DNA of 64,000 nucleotides, from the NCBI RefSeq assembly GCF_032108445.1, contig NZ_CP134876.1, forward strand, positions 6,882,001 through 6,946,000, given 5' to 3'. The number at the start of each line of letters is the position of its first letter. Position 1 is the first letter of the stretch. The translations under genes and the position numbers were made by a program. This stretch comes from Micromonospora halotolerans (GTDB taxonomy: Bacteria > Actinomycetota > Actinomycetes > Mycobacteriales > Micromonosporaceae). The notes under the pieces were generated by a model. That model saw nothing but the letters and a program-made list of their open reading frames with translations, made no database searches and was not told where the DNA came from. Shown in pieces: positions 16,543 through 24,515 of the stretch.

Positions 16543-17634
16543 TCAGAGTTCGATGTCGCAGGTACCGGCGGCCGCCGACACGCAGGTCTGCACGAGCACA
16601 CCGTCCCCGGGCACGGCGGTGGTGACGTCGCCGTTGCGCAGGTCGCGCACCGCGCCCTCCCGCAGCGGGACGACGCAGCCGAAGCAGATGCCCATCCGGC
16701 AGCCGGACGGCATCAGCACCCCGGCCCGCTCGCCGGCGTCGAGGATCGGGGTGGCCCCGTCGGCCTCGACGGTCACCCCGGCCGCGGTGAACGTCACGGT
16801 GCCGCCCTCCCCCGGCGAGATCACGGTGGGCCGGAACCGCTCGGTGTGCAGCCGGTCGGCGAGCCCGTGTGAGTCCCAGTACCCCTCGACGGCGTCGAGC
16901 ATGCCGATCGGCCCGCAGGCCCAGGTCTGCCGGTCGAGGTGGTCGGGCACCAGGCCGGCCAGCTCGTCGACGCCGAGCAGGCCGTCGGTCTCGGTGTGCC
17001 GCTCGACGAGCCGCAGCGCGCCGGCCTCGGCGAGCGCCCGCAGTTCCGGGCCGAAGATGACGTCGTCCCGGGTCGGCGCCGAGTGCACGAGCACCACGTC
17101 GGCGCGGTCGTGCAGGCCCGCGCGGAGCATCCCCATGACCGGGGTGATGCCGCTGCCGGCGGTGAGGAAGAGGACCCGTTGGGGGGTCGCCTCGGGCACG
17201 ACGAAGTCACCCTGCGCCTGGTCGAGCTGGACGATCGTGCCCGGCCGGACCCGGCGGACCAGGTAATTGCTGACCTTGCCGTCCGGGATCGCCTTCACGG
17301 TGACGGAGATCAGGCCGTCCGCGGCGCCCGGTGTCGAGGTGACCGAGTACGCGCGCCACTGGCGCACCCCGTCGACGTCCACGCCGAGGCGCACGTACTG
17401 TCCGGGCAGGTGTCCCTGCCAGCTGCGACCCGGCTGGATGACCACGGTCGCCGCGTCCCGGGTCTGCGGGCGGACGGCGACGATCCGGCCGCGCAGCGGG
17501 GCGCCGGCGCGCAGCGGCGCCACGAGGTCGAGGTAGTCGCCGGGCAGCAGCGGGGTGGTGACCGCGCCGGCCAGCCGCGACAGTCTGTCCCGGAAGGTCA
17601 CCTTCTGGGAGCGGCGGGGGGCAGTTGTGGTCAT
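16543..17634 (-). CDS. Ferredoxin-NADP-type oxidoreductase with C-terminal 2Fe-2S domain
   Basis: 363 aa electron-transfer partner of the desaturase. FAD-binding domain with QYVRLGV and RAYSVTSTP (RxYS motif, about residue 110), NAD(P)-binding domain with LTAGSGITPVMGML (about 162), and a plant-type 2Fe-2S domain near the C-terminus with CRMGICFGC and a later cysteine in VQTCVSAAAGTC. ATG 17634; weak ribosome site. Cotranscribed with the desaturase (16-base gap). Divergent from the PucR-type regulator at 17718, with an 83-base shared promoter region containing the inverted repeat TGCGtgatCGCA (17649-17660). Confidence 0.9.
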   Translation of the reverse strand: MTTTAPRRSQKVTFRDRLSRLAGAVTTPLLPGDYLDLVAPLRAGAPLRGRIVAVRPQTRDAATVVIQPGRSWQGHLPGQYVRLGVDVDGVRQWRAYSVTSTPGAADGLISVTVKAIPDGKVSNYLVRRVRPGTIVQLDQAQGDFVVPEATPQRVLFLTAGSGITPVMGMLRAGLHDRADVVLVHSAPTRDDVIFGPELRALAEAGALRLVERHTETDGLLGVDELAGLVPDHLDRQTWACGPIGMLDAVEGYWDSHGLADRLHTERFRPTVISPGEGGTVTFTAAGVTVEADGATPILDAGERAGVLMPSGCRMGICFGCVVPLREGAVRDLRNGDVTTAVPGDGVLVQTCVSAAAGTCDIEL

Positions 17635-17717
17635 ATCACCAGGGTGACTGCGTGATCGCATAACATCTTGACCGGCAAAGGTGAAATGGCCGCAGGTTTT
17701 TGTTCGGGGAGAACAAC

Positions 17718-18941
17718 ATGTCGGACGACCACGCGGGCTATCGCGCGGCCCATCTCGAACTCGACGCGCGGGTGTCGGCCCGCCTCCGGGACCGGCTCCC
17801 CGTCGTCGCCGAGCGTACCGTCAGCGCGATCACCGCCGAGGTGCCCGACTACTCCGGCGCGCTCACCGGCACGATGCGGGAGAAGATCGAGAACGCGGTA
17901 CGCATCGCGCTGGGCACCTTCCTCCAGCTCATCGACGGGGCGCAGCTGGCCGATCCGAGCACCCCGCTGGCCCCCGCCCTGGAAGCCGCGTACGCGCTGG
18001 GCAGCGGTGAGGCCCGCTCGGGGCGCAGCATGGACGCGCTGCTGGCCGCGTACCGGGTGGGGGCGCGGGTGGCGTGGCGGGAGGTCTCCGCCACCACGGT
18101 GCGCAGCGGGCTGTCCGCCGAGACGGTGGCCGAGTTCGCCGAGCTGATGTTCGCGTACATCGACGAGCTGTCCGCGGCCAGCGTGGCCGGGCACGCCGAC
18201 GAGCGGGCCAGCGCCGGCCGAGCGCGCCGCCGCAACATGGAGCGGCTCACCCAGCAACTGCTCGCCGGGGAACCCGAGGACATCCTGCGGCGCAGCGCCG
18301 AACGGGCCGACTGGCCGCTGCCGCAGACCCTCACCGTCGTCCTCCTGCCCCGCCGCAACCTGCGCGCGGTGCTCGCCCTGCTCGGCCCGCACACCCTGGA
18401 GAGCGGCGAGGACCTGCCCGGCATGGACCCGGCCGAGGAACTGGCCGTCCTGCTGGTGCCGGACACCCACGGCGCCCGGCGGCGCCAGCTCACCCGCCTG
18501 CTGCACGGGCACGGGGCGGTGCTCGGGCCGGCCCGGCCGTGGCACCGGGTCGCCGCCTCCTACCAGCGGGCCACCCGGGCGCTCGCCCTCGGCCTCGGCG
18601 AGCCGGACGCCGGGCCGGTCGACACCGAGCACCACCTGGCCGAACTGCTGCTCAGCATGGACCCGGAGGGGTTGGCCGACCTGCGCGCCCAGGCCCTCGC
18701 GCCGCTGGCCGACCTGCCCCCGGCCACCGCGCACCGGCTCGCCGAGACGCTGCGCTCCTGGCTGCTGCACCAGGGCCGCCGCGACGACGTGGCGGCCGAC
18801 CTGTTCGTGCACCCGCAGACCGTCCGCTACCGGATGGGCAAACTCCGCGAGCTGTACGGCGACCGGCTCCACGAACCGGCCACGGTCCTCGCCCTCACCA
18901 TCGCCCTGGCCGTCCCACCCACCCCGCCGGAGACGGAATGA
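17718..18941 (+). CDS. PucR-type helix-turn-helix transcriptional regulator
   Basis: 407 aa. Alpha-helical N-terminal sensory region with RsbRD/GGDEF-like features (about 10-165), a middle segment, and the PucR/CdaR-type C-terminal HTH (about 350-395: DDVAADLFVHPQTVRYRMGK, LRELYGDRLHEP). ATG 17718 follows GGGGAG by 6 bases; a TTG at 17700 is an inferior alternative. Its divergent position suggests it controls the desaturase-reductase operon; that is inference. Ligand unknown. Confidence 0.85.
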   Translation: MSDDHAGYRAAHLELDARVSARLRDRLPVVAERTVSAITAEVPDYSGALTGTMREKIENAVRIALGTFLQLIDGAQLADPSTPLAPALEAAYALGSGEARSGRSMDALLAAYRVGARVAWREVSATTVRSGLSAETVAEFAELMFAYIDELSAASVAGHADERASAGRARRRNMERLTQQLLAGEPEDILRRSAERADWPLPQTLTVVLLPRRNLRAVLALLGPHTLESGEDLPGMDPAEELAVLLVPDTHGARRRQLTRLLHGHGAVLGPARPWHRVAASYQRATRALALGLGEPDAGPVDTEHHLAELLLSMDPEGLADLRAQALAPLADLPPATAHRLAETLRSWLLHQGRRDDVAADLFVHPQTVRYRMGKLRELYGDRLHEPATVLALTIALAVPPTPPETE

Positions 18942-18969
18942 CCACCCAGGCGGCGCCGCGTTCCGGGTG

Positions 18970-19380
18970 TCAGTGGGTCCCGACGACGGCGGGCCGCGGT
19001 TCGCCCAGGAACGCGTAGGCGGCCAGCGCGCCGGCGAGGACGGCGTCCACCGCGATGACGAAGCCCCGGTCCATCCCGCCCGGGGCAAGGGCGAACCCGG
19101 TCGCCAGGGCGACCACGGCGATCAGCACCAGGATCACCCGGACCGCCCGCCGCGCGGCCGGACGGGTGGCGGGCGGCCGGAACCCGGCGACCGCCAGGAC
19201 CGCCCGGACGGCGCCGGCGAGCCCGACGATCAGCGAGGGAACGGCCAGCCCGGCCACCTCCCGGTCCAGGCCGGCCAGCCCTGACCAGGCGAGCAGCCCG
19301 AAGACCACGACGGCGAGGACGTGCAGAGGGGTGTCGCCGAGCAGGCGGCGCCGCGCGGCTGGTTCGCTGTCCCGCGTCAT
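18970..19380 (-). CDS. Four-helix membrane protein, function unknown
   Basis: 136 aa with hydrophobic segments near residues 20-38 (PLHVLAVVVFGLLAWSG), 45-64, 80-98 (VRVILVLIAVVALATGFAL) and 107-126. Basic N-terminus (MTRDSEPAARRR) suggests it is cytoplasmic. ATG 19380 has a GGGGGAC ahead; an upstream in-frame ATG at 19407 is possible. No family recognised. Confidence 0.65.
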   Translation of the reverse strand: MTRDSEPAARRRLLGDTPLHVLAVVVFGLLAWSGLAGLDREVAGLAVPSLIVGLAGAVRAVLAVAGFRPPATRPAARRAVRVILVLIAVVALATGFALAPGGMDRGFVIAVDAVLAGALAAYAFLGEPRPAVVGTH

Positions 19381-19461
19381 GACCGTCCCCCGTCCGGATG
19401 CCGGCATCGTGGACGGTCATCGTCGCACTCCCCGGGGCCGCGCCCCAGCGGCCGACCGGGC

Positions 19462-19647
19462 CTATTCCTCCGGGACGCCGGGGCCGACCTCGCCGCGCCT
19501 CAGGTGCTCGGCGTTGCGGTCGGCTTCGCTGTCCGCGTTCGCGGCGCCGGCGCCCGCGTCCCTGGTGCGGCGCCCCTCGGCGTCCTGGTACACCGCGCCG
19601 GTCTCCAGCGCGTCCTCCTGCTGCCGACTCTGCTCAGGTGTGGTCAT
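19462..19647 (-). CDS. Small acidic hydrophilic protein
   Basis: 61 aa, rich in Glu, Asp, Ala and Arg (MTTPEQSRQQEDALETGAV ...). No TM helix or signal. ATG 19647; a GTG two codons upstream is possible. Probably a disordered conserved hypothetical protein; function not recognised. Confidence 0.4.
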   Translation of the reverse strand: MTTPEQSRQQEDALETGAVYQDAEGRRTRDAGAGAANADSEADRNAEHLRRGEVGPGVPEE

Positions 19648-19712
19648 CACCACCGACTACCCGGCCATCGCCCCGGATATGCACCGGTCCCTGGCAGGGG
19701 GCATGCGGGCCG

Positions 19713-20213
19713 TCAGGCGGGGAGGTAGACGAGGTCCATGGTGTCGGTGCGCCCGGACCAGCGGAGGTCGAGGTGCCAGCAGCCGGCCTGCGGCAGGTCG
19801 ATGATCGAGGGACCGGGGCCGCCGGCGACCGTGCGGGTCACCCGGGTCGTGGTGCCGTCCAGGGAGGCGGTGATGACGAGGGTGGCCGGCGCGCTCGGGT
19901 CGGGCGACGGTGTGGCCGCCGGCCGGGCAACCCAGAGGATCTTGTTGTTCGGTCCCTCCGTGCGGTCGACCGTCAGCGGATGGCCGAACAGCACGGCCAC
20001 CATGTCGCCCTTCGCGCTGAACACGTGCGGGGCGCGGGCGTCCCCGCTGAACCCGGCGTCGGCCCAGTCGGGCAGCCGGCCCTCCTCCACCCGCGTGGCG
20101 CAGGCGGTGGGCGTGACCGCCGCCGCGCTGGGCGGCGCGGCCGACCGGCCGGCGGTGGTGCAACCGGCCAGCAGCACCACCGACCCCAGCAGGAGCCTGC
20201 CCCATGAACGCAT
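19713..20213 (-). CDS. Secreted lipoprotein, hypothetical
   Basis: 166 aa with a type II signal peptide: MRSWGRLLLGSVVLLAGC, lipobox LAGC with Cys18. The mature part is polar with no named domain. ATG 20213 follows GGAGGTG. A promoter of the form GGAACC-N15-GTGTC lies at 20267-20292, the same form as those of the adjacent ECF sigma operon and the lipoprotein at 21697, so it is a likely target of that sigma factor (inference). Confidence 0.7.
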   Translation of the reverse strand: MRSWGRLLLGSVVLLAGCTTAGRSAAPPSAAAVTPTACATRVEEGRLPDWADAGFSGDARAPHVFSAKGDMVAVLFGHPLTVDRTEGPNNKILWVARPAATPSPDPSAPATLVITASLDGTTTRVTRTVAGGPGPSIIDLPQAGCWHLDLRWSGRTDTMDLVYLPA

Positions 20214-20266
20214 CTCGCACCTCCGGACCGGGTGGGCGCCGGTCGGTGGCACCCCGTTGTCCTGAG

Positions 20267-20292
20267 GACACCGGTCGGGCCGCGCAGGTTCC
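20267..20292 (-). promoter_or_regulatory. Predicted ECF-sigma promoter for lipoprotein gene
   Basis: Minus-strand GGAACC (20292-20287) and GTGTC (20271-20267) separated by 15 bases, about 54 bases upstream of the lipoprotein start at 20213. Same hexamer, spacing and -10 pentamer as the promoters at 21623-21648 and 21663-21688. Confidence 0.6.
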
Positions 20293-20330
20293 TCCGCTGG
20301 CGGAGGAGCGTTGCGCGGTGCGACCCGCGC

Positions 20331-21050
20331 CTAGTCCAGGGAGGCGGCGATCCCGGTCGCCTCGTCCCGGCGGAGATCGCCTTCCAGCCGGTAGCTGACG
20401 CCGGCGTCCTCCCAGATCAGCGTGGCCGCGGCGAGCCGCGCGGTCTCCACCCGCACCGTGCCGGTGCGGTCGACGTACGCCAGCTCGTGCGGGCCGCCGA
20501 TCCAGACGGCGAAGTCGCCGTCGACCTGGACCCACTCGACGCCGGGCCCACTGATCTGCTTGTGGAAGACCGGGTCGAGCTGACCGTCGAAGGCGTCGAG
20601 GCGCAGGGCGCCGCCGCGGTAGAGCAGCGTCACCACCCGGTACGCCCCGGCGCCGTCCGGGTCGGCGACCAGCACCTGTTCCGGCTCGCCCAGCTCGACC
20701 GGTACGCGGATCGGGAAGCGGACGTGCCGCTGCGCCTCGACGAGGGAGGCGGGCCGCTGCGCCGGCAACGGCGAGGGCGTGCCGGTGTGCGGCGCCGGCG
20801 CCGGGGTGGTCTCGATGACGATCCCCGAGAAGCGCAGCAGTCCCGTCACGGCGTCGGCGATGGCGGCCCGCCCCGGCGGCAGCAGGGCGACGATGAGCGC
20901 GGCCAGCGCCGCGGCGAGCCAGTAGCGCCAGCGGCGTCGGCGGCGTGCCGGCGCGGCCAGCCGGGCCCGCACCCGGGCGGTCACGTCGGGGGCCTCGGGT
21001 GTCTCCAGCCAGGTGGCGAGGTCGCGGAGTTCGCGTTCGAGGTCATCCAC
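20331..21050 (-). CDS. Single-pass membrane protein, putative anti-sigma factor
   Basis: 239 aa: about 40 cytoplasmic residues with Trp/Glu-rich helix (MDDLERELRDLATWLETPEA), a basic stretch, TM helix about 44-60 (WLAAALAALIVALLPPG), then an extracytoplasmic domain of about 175 residues. The ATG overlaps the ECF sigma stop by 8 bases, so translation is coupled. Layout is that of an anti-sigma factor, but no zinc-binding HxxxCxxC is present. Function by context. Confidence 0.65.
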   Translation of the reverse strand: MDDLERELRDLATWLETPEAPDVTARVRARLAAPARRRRRWRYWLAAALAALIVALLPPGRAAIADAVTGLLRFSGIVIETTPAPAPHTGTPSPLPAQRPASLVEAQRHVRFPIRVPVELGEPEQVLVADPDGAGAYRVVTLLYRGGALRLDAFDGQLDPVFHKQISGPGVEWVQVDGDFAVWIGGPHELAYVDRTGTVRVETARLAAATLIWEDAGVSYRLEGDLRRDEATGIAASLD

Positions 21051-21594
21051 GGCGCACCTCCTCGCGGTCGAGCAGGCTGCGCAGCTTCGCCAGGGCCCGG
21101 TACGTCCGTGACTTGACCGTGCCCCTGGGCCAGCCGAGCGTCGTCACGGTCTCCTCCTCGGTCAGGTCGAGGAGGAACCGGCACACGATCACCTCGCGGT
21201 CCTTGACCGGCAGTTGGCGCAGCGCCGCGACCAGCGCGGCCCGGCGTTCCGCGGCGAGGACCCCGCCGACCGCGACGTCCTCGCCGACCGCCGGCCCGTC
21301 CTGCGCCGCCGCCCGCAGGACCAGCCCGTCCCGCCGGCTGCGGGACCGGTGCAGGTTGCGGGTCTCGTTGGCGACGATCGCGAGCAGCCACGACCGGAAG
21401 GACGACTCGCCGCGGTAGCGGGACAGATTGCGGAACCCCTTCACGAACGCCTCCTGGATGACGTCCTCCGCGTCCGATCCGGCGCCGAGCAGCACCGCCG
21501 TCCGGTACGCGGACGCGGTGTGCCGGGCGACCAGGAGTTCGTACCCCTCCAGGTCACCGGTGCGGGCGCGGCGGACAAGCTCGTCGTCGTCCAG
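21043..21594 (-). CDS. ECF RNA polymerase sigma factor (CTG start)
   Basis: 183 aa from CTG 21594. Region 2 starts DDDELVRRARTGDLEGYELL and continues with AEDVIQEAFVKGFRNLSRYR and SSFRSWLLAIVANETRN; region 4 near the end (DLTEEETVTTLGWPRGTVKS). A GTG at 21495 would delete the first 33 residues, including the conserved start of region 2. CTG 21594 has GGGGAGG exactly 6 bases upstream and no ATG/GTG/TTG start lies between, so CTG initiation is favoured. Promoter at 21623-21648 is of the same type as two neighbouring ones, implying autoregulation. Coupled to the anti-sigma-like gene. Confidence 0.85.
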   Translation of the reverse strand: MDDDELVRRARTGDLEGYELLVARHTASAYRTAVLLGAGSDAEDVIQEAFVKGFRNLSRYRGESSFRSWLLAIVANETRNLHRSRSRRDGLVLRAAAQDGPAVGEDVAVGGVLAAERRAALVAALRQLPVKDREVIVCRFLLDLTEEETVTTLGWPRGTVKSRTYRALAKLRSLLDREEVRRG

Positions 21595-21622
21595 TGGAGA
21601 CCTCCCCTTCGACCACCCTCAT

Positions 21623-21648
21623 GACACCGGCCGCGCCCGGACGGTTCC
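21623..21648 (-). promoter_or_regulatory. Predicted autoregulated ECF promoter of the sigma operon
   Basis: Minus-strand GGAACC (21648-21643), 15-base spacer, GTGTC (21627-21623). The likely start of transcription is near 21617, just before the GGGGAGG ribosome site (21607-21601) of the CTG-start sigma gene. GGAAC plus GTC-type -10 is the usual ECF promoter form. Confidence 0.65.
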
Positions 21649-21662
21649 ACCTTCTGCGGGAT

Positions 21663-21688
21663 GGAACCTCGGCGGCTTCGAGGGTGTC
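21663..21688 (+). promoter_or_regulatory. Predicted ECF promoter for Tat lipoprotein gene
   Basis: GGAACC (21663-21668), 15-base spacer, GTGTC (21684-21688). The expected transcript start falls at 21695-21697, the ATG itself, so the mRNA would be leaderless. Back-to-back with the sigma operon promoter; the two -35 elements are 14 bases apart. Confidence 0.65.
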
Positions 21689-21696
21689 ACCTCGGC

Positions 21697-22947
21697 ATGA
21701 CCGTCACCATCTCCCGCCGCGGCGTCCTGACCCTGCTCGCCGGTGCCGGCGCCGCCGCACTGGCCGGCTGCGAGCCGACCCGCGCCCGGACCTCCGCCCC
21801 GACCGTCACCATCCCCGATCCGCTGCTCGTCCAGGTCGACGCGGGGCAGGTCCTCCTGCGCGGGGCCGACCGGCGGACGATCCCCCGCGCCGTCGCCAGC
21901 GCGGACGGCGCCTGGATCTTCGCGACCGCCCCCGCGGGCCCCGACACCGCCTGCTGGCGGATCGACACCACGACCGGCCGCACCTCGGCCAGGACGGCGC
22001 TGCCCGGACGCTGGGTGCCCCAGGTCGTCTCCGCCGAGGGGACGGGCGTGGCGCTCACCACGACCACGGCGACGGTGAACGGCGGCCGGCCGTCCGGGCG
22101 GGAGGTGACGCCGGTGCTGGTCGCCGACGTCAACGGGCTACGCCACCGCCTGGACCTGCCGGGCAACTTCGTTCCGGAGGCGTTCACCGCGGACCGCACC
22201 GGGCTGTTCGTCCTCGAATGGCTCCCGGCGACCGCGCCGGACCGCTACCGGGTGCGGGTCGTCGACCTGGCCACCGGCCGGCCCGGCCCGCTGGCCACCC
22301 GCGACAAGCAGCCGGTGCCGCCCGGCGCCGAGGAGGAGATGCGCGGCGACGGCCGCCAGGCGGTGCTCGCGCCGGACCGCACCGTCCTCTACACGCTCTA
22401 CACCCACCAGCCCGGCCACCAGCACACCCGGGACCTCGTGAGCGGTCGGCCCGGCAACGCGCACGCGTTCGTCCACACGTTGCACCTGGCGCAGTGGTGG
22501 GCGTACTGCATCGATCTGCCGCACCCGTTCGGCGAGGCGGCCGCGGCCGGCCACGCCATGGCGATCAGCCCCGACGGCGGTCGGCTCCTCGTCGCCGACA
22601 TCTCGTCGGGCACCGTCGCCGACATCTCCACCGAGGACCTGGCGGTACGCCGGACGGTGCCGCTGGCCCGGGGCACAGGCGCCGCGCACGCAGCCGCCGG
22701 CACCGACCGCCTCTTCCTCGCCGCCGGCACGGCCGTCCGGGCCCTGGATCTCACCCGCCTGACCGGCAGGGTGGACTGGCAGGCGCGCGAGCCGATCTCC
22801 GGCCTGGTGGCCAGCCCTGACGGCAGCCGCCTCTACCTGGGCCAGCGGGACGCGGTGAGCTGGCACGACGCCGCCAGCGGCCGGGAACTCGGCCGCGTCC
22901 CGGTGCCCGGGCTCGTCGGCCTGCGCGGCCTCGCGGCACGCGCCTGA
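21697..22947 (+). CDS. Tat-exported lipoprotein, beta-propeller-like
   Basis: 416 aa. Twin-arginine signal SRRGVLTLLAGAGAAALAGC with a lipobox cysteine, then repeated blade-like segments ending in short WxxD/G patterns (for example MAISPDGGRLLVADI, GLVASPDGSRLYLGQ), typical of YVTN/WD-type propellers. ATG 21697 lies at the predicted +1 of an ECF promoter; a longer form from 21661 would overlap the promoter. Likely anchored on the outer face of the membrane; function unknown. Probable member of the ECF regulon. Confidence 0.8.
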   Translation: MTVTISRRGVLTLLAGAGAAALAGCEPTRARTSAPTVTIPDPLLVQVDAGQVLLRGADRRTIPRAVASADGAWIFATAPAGPDTACWRIDTTTGRTSARTALPGRWVPQVVSAEGTGVALTTTTATVNGGRPSGREVTPVLVADVNGLRHRLDLPGNFVPEAFTADRTGLFVLEWLPATAPDRYRVRVVDLATGRPGPLATRDKQPVPPGAEEEMRGDGRQAVLAPDRTVLYTLYTHQPGHQHTRDLVSGRPGNAHAFVHTLHLAQWWAYCIDLPHPFGEAAAAGHAMAISPDGGRLLVADISSGTVADISTEDLAVRRTVPLARGTGAAHAAAGTDRLFLAAGTAVRALDLTRLTGRVDWQAREPISGLVASPDGSRLYLGQRDAVSWHDAASGRELGRVPVPGLVGLRGLAARA

Positions 22948-22966
22948 ACGCCGCGCCGCCAGGAGG

Positions 22967-23590
22967 TCACCGCAGGACGGCGTACCGCACGTGCACGGCG
23001 TACGGCGAGTGGTGCACCGAGAGGATCTTCAGGTCGAGATCCCGGTCGAAGCCCTCGAAGAGCCGCTTCCCCCGGCCCAGGACGACCGGAGCGGTGGAGA
23101 TGCCGAGCTCGTCGACGACCCCGGCCGTGAGCGCCTGCCGGATGACGTCCGCCCCGCCGCCGATGGCGACGCCGCCGTCGCCGGCCGCCCGCCGGGCCGC
23201 CGCCAGCGCCTCGTCGAAGCCGTCCACCATGAGGAAGCCGCTGCTCGGGTCGGGCTGGTCCGCGGTGCGGTGGGTCAGCACGACCAGAGTTCCCTGGAAC
23301 GGGTTCCGGCCGCCCCAACCGCCCGCGCTGTCGTACATGCCCCGGCCGCACAGGCCGGCGCCCGTTCCCGCGAGCAGCGTGTCGAAGTAGGCCCGGTCCT
23401 CATCGCTCATGCCGGCGCCGGGTTCGCGCTCCGTCTCGTAGGTCCACGGGCCGCCCATCACCCAGTAGTGGAGCCGCTCGCCGCCGACGCCGAGCCCCTG
23501 GCCCGCGTGGTCGTCGGGACCGGTGACGTAGCCGTCCAGTGACACGGTGATCGCGGCCTTCACCGGGCCGTACTCCGCGGTGCTGCTCAT
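22967..23590 (-). CDS. Dihydrofolate-reductase-fold (RibD C-terminal-like) protein
   Basis: 207 aa. Opens with AAITVSLDGYVTGPDD, the start of the RibD-C/DHFR-like fold, then a nucleotide-binding GDGGVAIGGGADVIRQAL (about 133-150) and DELGISTAPVVLGRGKRLFE near the end, all hallmarks of this family. Members are NADPH-dependent reductases of unclear substrate. ATG 23590. Not linked to riboflavin or folate genes here. Confidence 0.85.
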   Translation of the reverse strand: MSSTAEYGPVKAAITVSLDGYVTGPDDHAGQGLGVGGERLHYWVMGGPWTYETEREPGAGMSDEDRAYFDTLLAGTGAGLCGRGMYDSAGGWGGRNPFQGTLVVLTHRTADQPDPSSGFLMVDGFDEALAAARRAAGDGGVAIGGGADVIRQALTAGVVDELGISTAPVVLGRGKRLFEGFDRDLDLKILSVHHSPYAVHVRYAVLR

Positions 23591-23749
23591 GCTTCCTCCC
23601 GTGGCGGACCTCGGACGTGGCGAAAACCGCCCGCCCGTGGGCCCGGGGTCCCGGGTGCCGGGCCGCCGGCGCGGTGCTCGTCACCGTCACCGTAGCCGGA
23701 CCCACGTCGAGGAGGGATCCGCCGGCGGCCCGACCCGCCGCTCACCGCC

Positions 23750-23765
23750 GTAAGAACTTGGCAAT
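23750..23765 (+). promoter_or_regulatory. Response-regulator box upstream of the two-component operon
   Basis: GTAAGAACTTGGCAAT: GTAAG and GCAA with starts 11 bases apart. The same form occurs at 27611-27626 and 30498-30513. It lies about 35-50 bases upstream of the expected start of transcription (-10-like TACGCT at 23788-23793), an activator position, so autoregulation is likely. Confidence 0.5.
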
Positions 23766-23819
23766 GGATCGGCCAGCCACCCGTGGCTACGCTGACCCCT
23801 CGGGTACGGGGAGGTGCGC

Positions 23820-24515
23820 GTGGCGCAGCGGGTGCTGGTGGTCGACGACGACCGCACGGTCGCCGATGTGGTCTGCCGCTACCTGGAGCACGCCGGCTAC
23901 GAGGTCGGGCACGTCGGGGACGGGGCCGAGGCGCTGGCCGCCGTGGCCCGGCGCCCGCCGCACCTCGTGGTGCTCGACCTGATGCTTCCGGTGCTCGACG
24001 GGCTGGAGGTCTGCCGGCGGCTGCGGGAGCGGCCCGACGGCGTACCCATCGTCATGCTCACCGCCCGCGGCGACGAGGCCGACCGGATCCTCGGCCTGCA
24101 ACTGGGCGCGGACGACTACCTGAGCAAGCCGTTCTCGCCCCGCGAGCTGGTGCTGCGGGTCCGCTCGGTGCTGCGCCGCGCGGGTGGCGACCCGGCCGGC
24201 GTACCCCCGGAACTGCTCGCCGACGGCGGCCTGGAGGTGGCGACGGGCCCCCGGGTGGCCCGGCTGCACGGCCGGGAGCTGACCCTGACCCTGCGGGAGT
24301 TCGACCTGCTCGTGCACCTCATGCGGCATCCGGCGCGGGCGTTCCGCCGGGCCGAGTTGCTGGACCGGGTCTGGGGGTGGAGCTTCGGCGACCAGTCGAC
24401 GGTGACCGTCCACGTGCGGCGGCTCCGGGAGAAGATCGAGACCGACCCGGCCGATCCCCGCCGGATCGTCACCGTCTGGGGCGTCGGCTACCGGTACGAG
24501 CCGGCCGATGCGTGA
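23820..24515 (+). CDS. OmpR/PhoB-family response regulator
   Basis: 231 aa. Receiver domain with acidic pocket VVDDDR, phospho-acceptor Asp in LVVLDLMLPVLDG (about residue 49-52) and Lys in YLSKPFS; winged-helix DNA-binding domain from about 130 with LTLREFDLLVHLM and VTVHVRRLREKIE. GTG 23820 is used because GGGGAGG (23808-23814) precedes it by 5 bases. Overlaps the kinase gene by 8 bases. Likely binds the GTAAG-N6-GYAA boxes in this cluster. Confidence 0.92.
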   Translation: MAQRVLVVDDDRTVADVVCRYLEHAGYEVGHVGDGAEALAAVARRPPHLVVLDLMLPVLDGLEVCRRLRERPDGVPIVMLTARGDEADRILGLQLGADDYLSKPFSPRELVLRVRSVLRRAGGDPAGVPPELLADGGLEVATGPRVARLHGRELTLTLREFDLLVHLMRHPARAFRRAELLDRVWGWSFGDQSTVTVHVRRLREKIETDPADPRRIVTVWGVGYRYEPADA

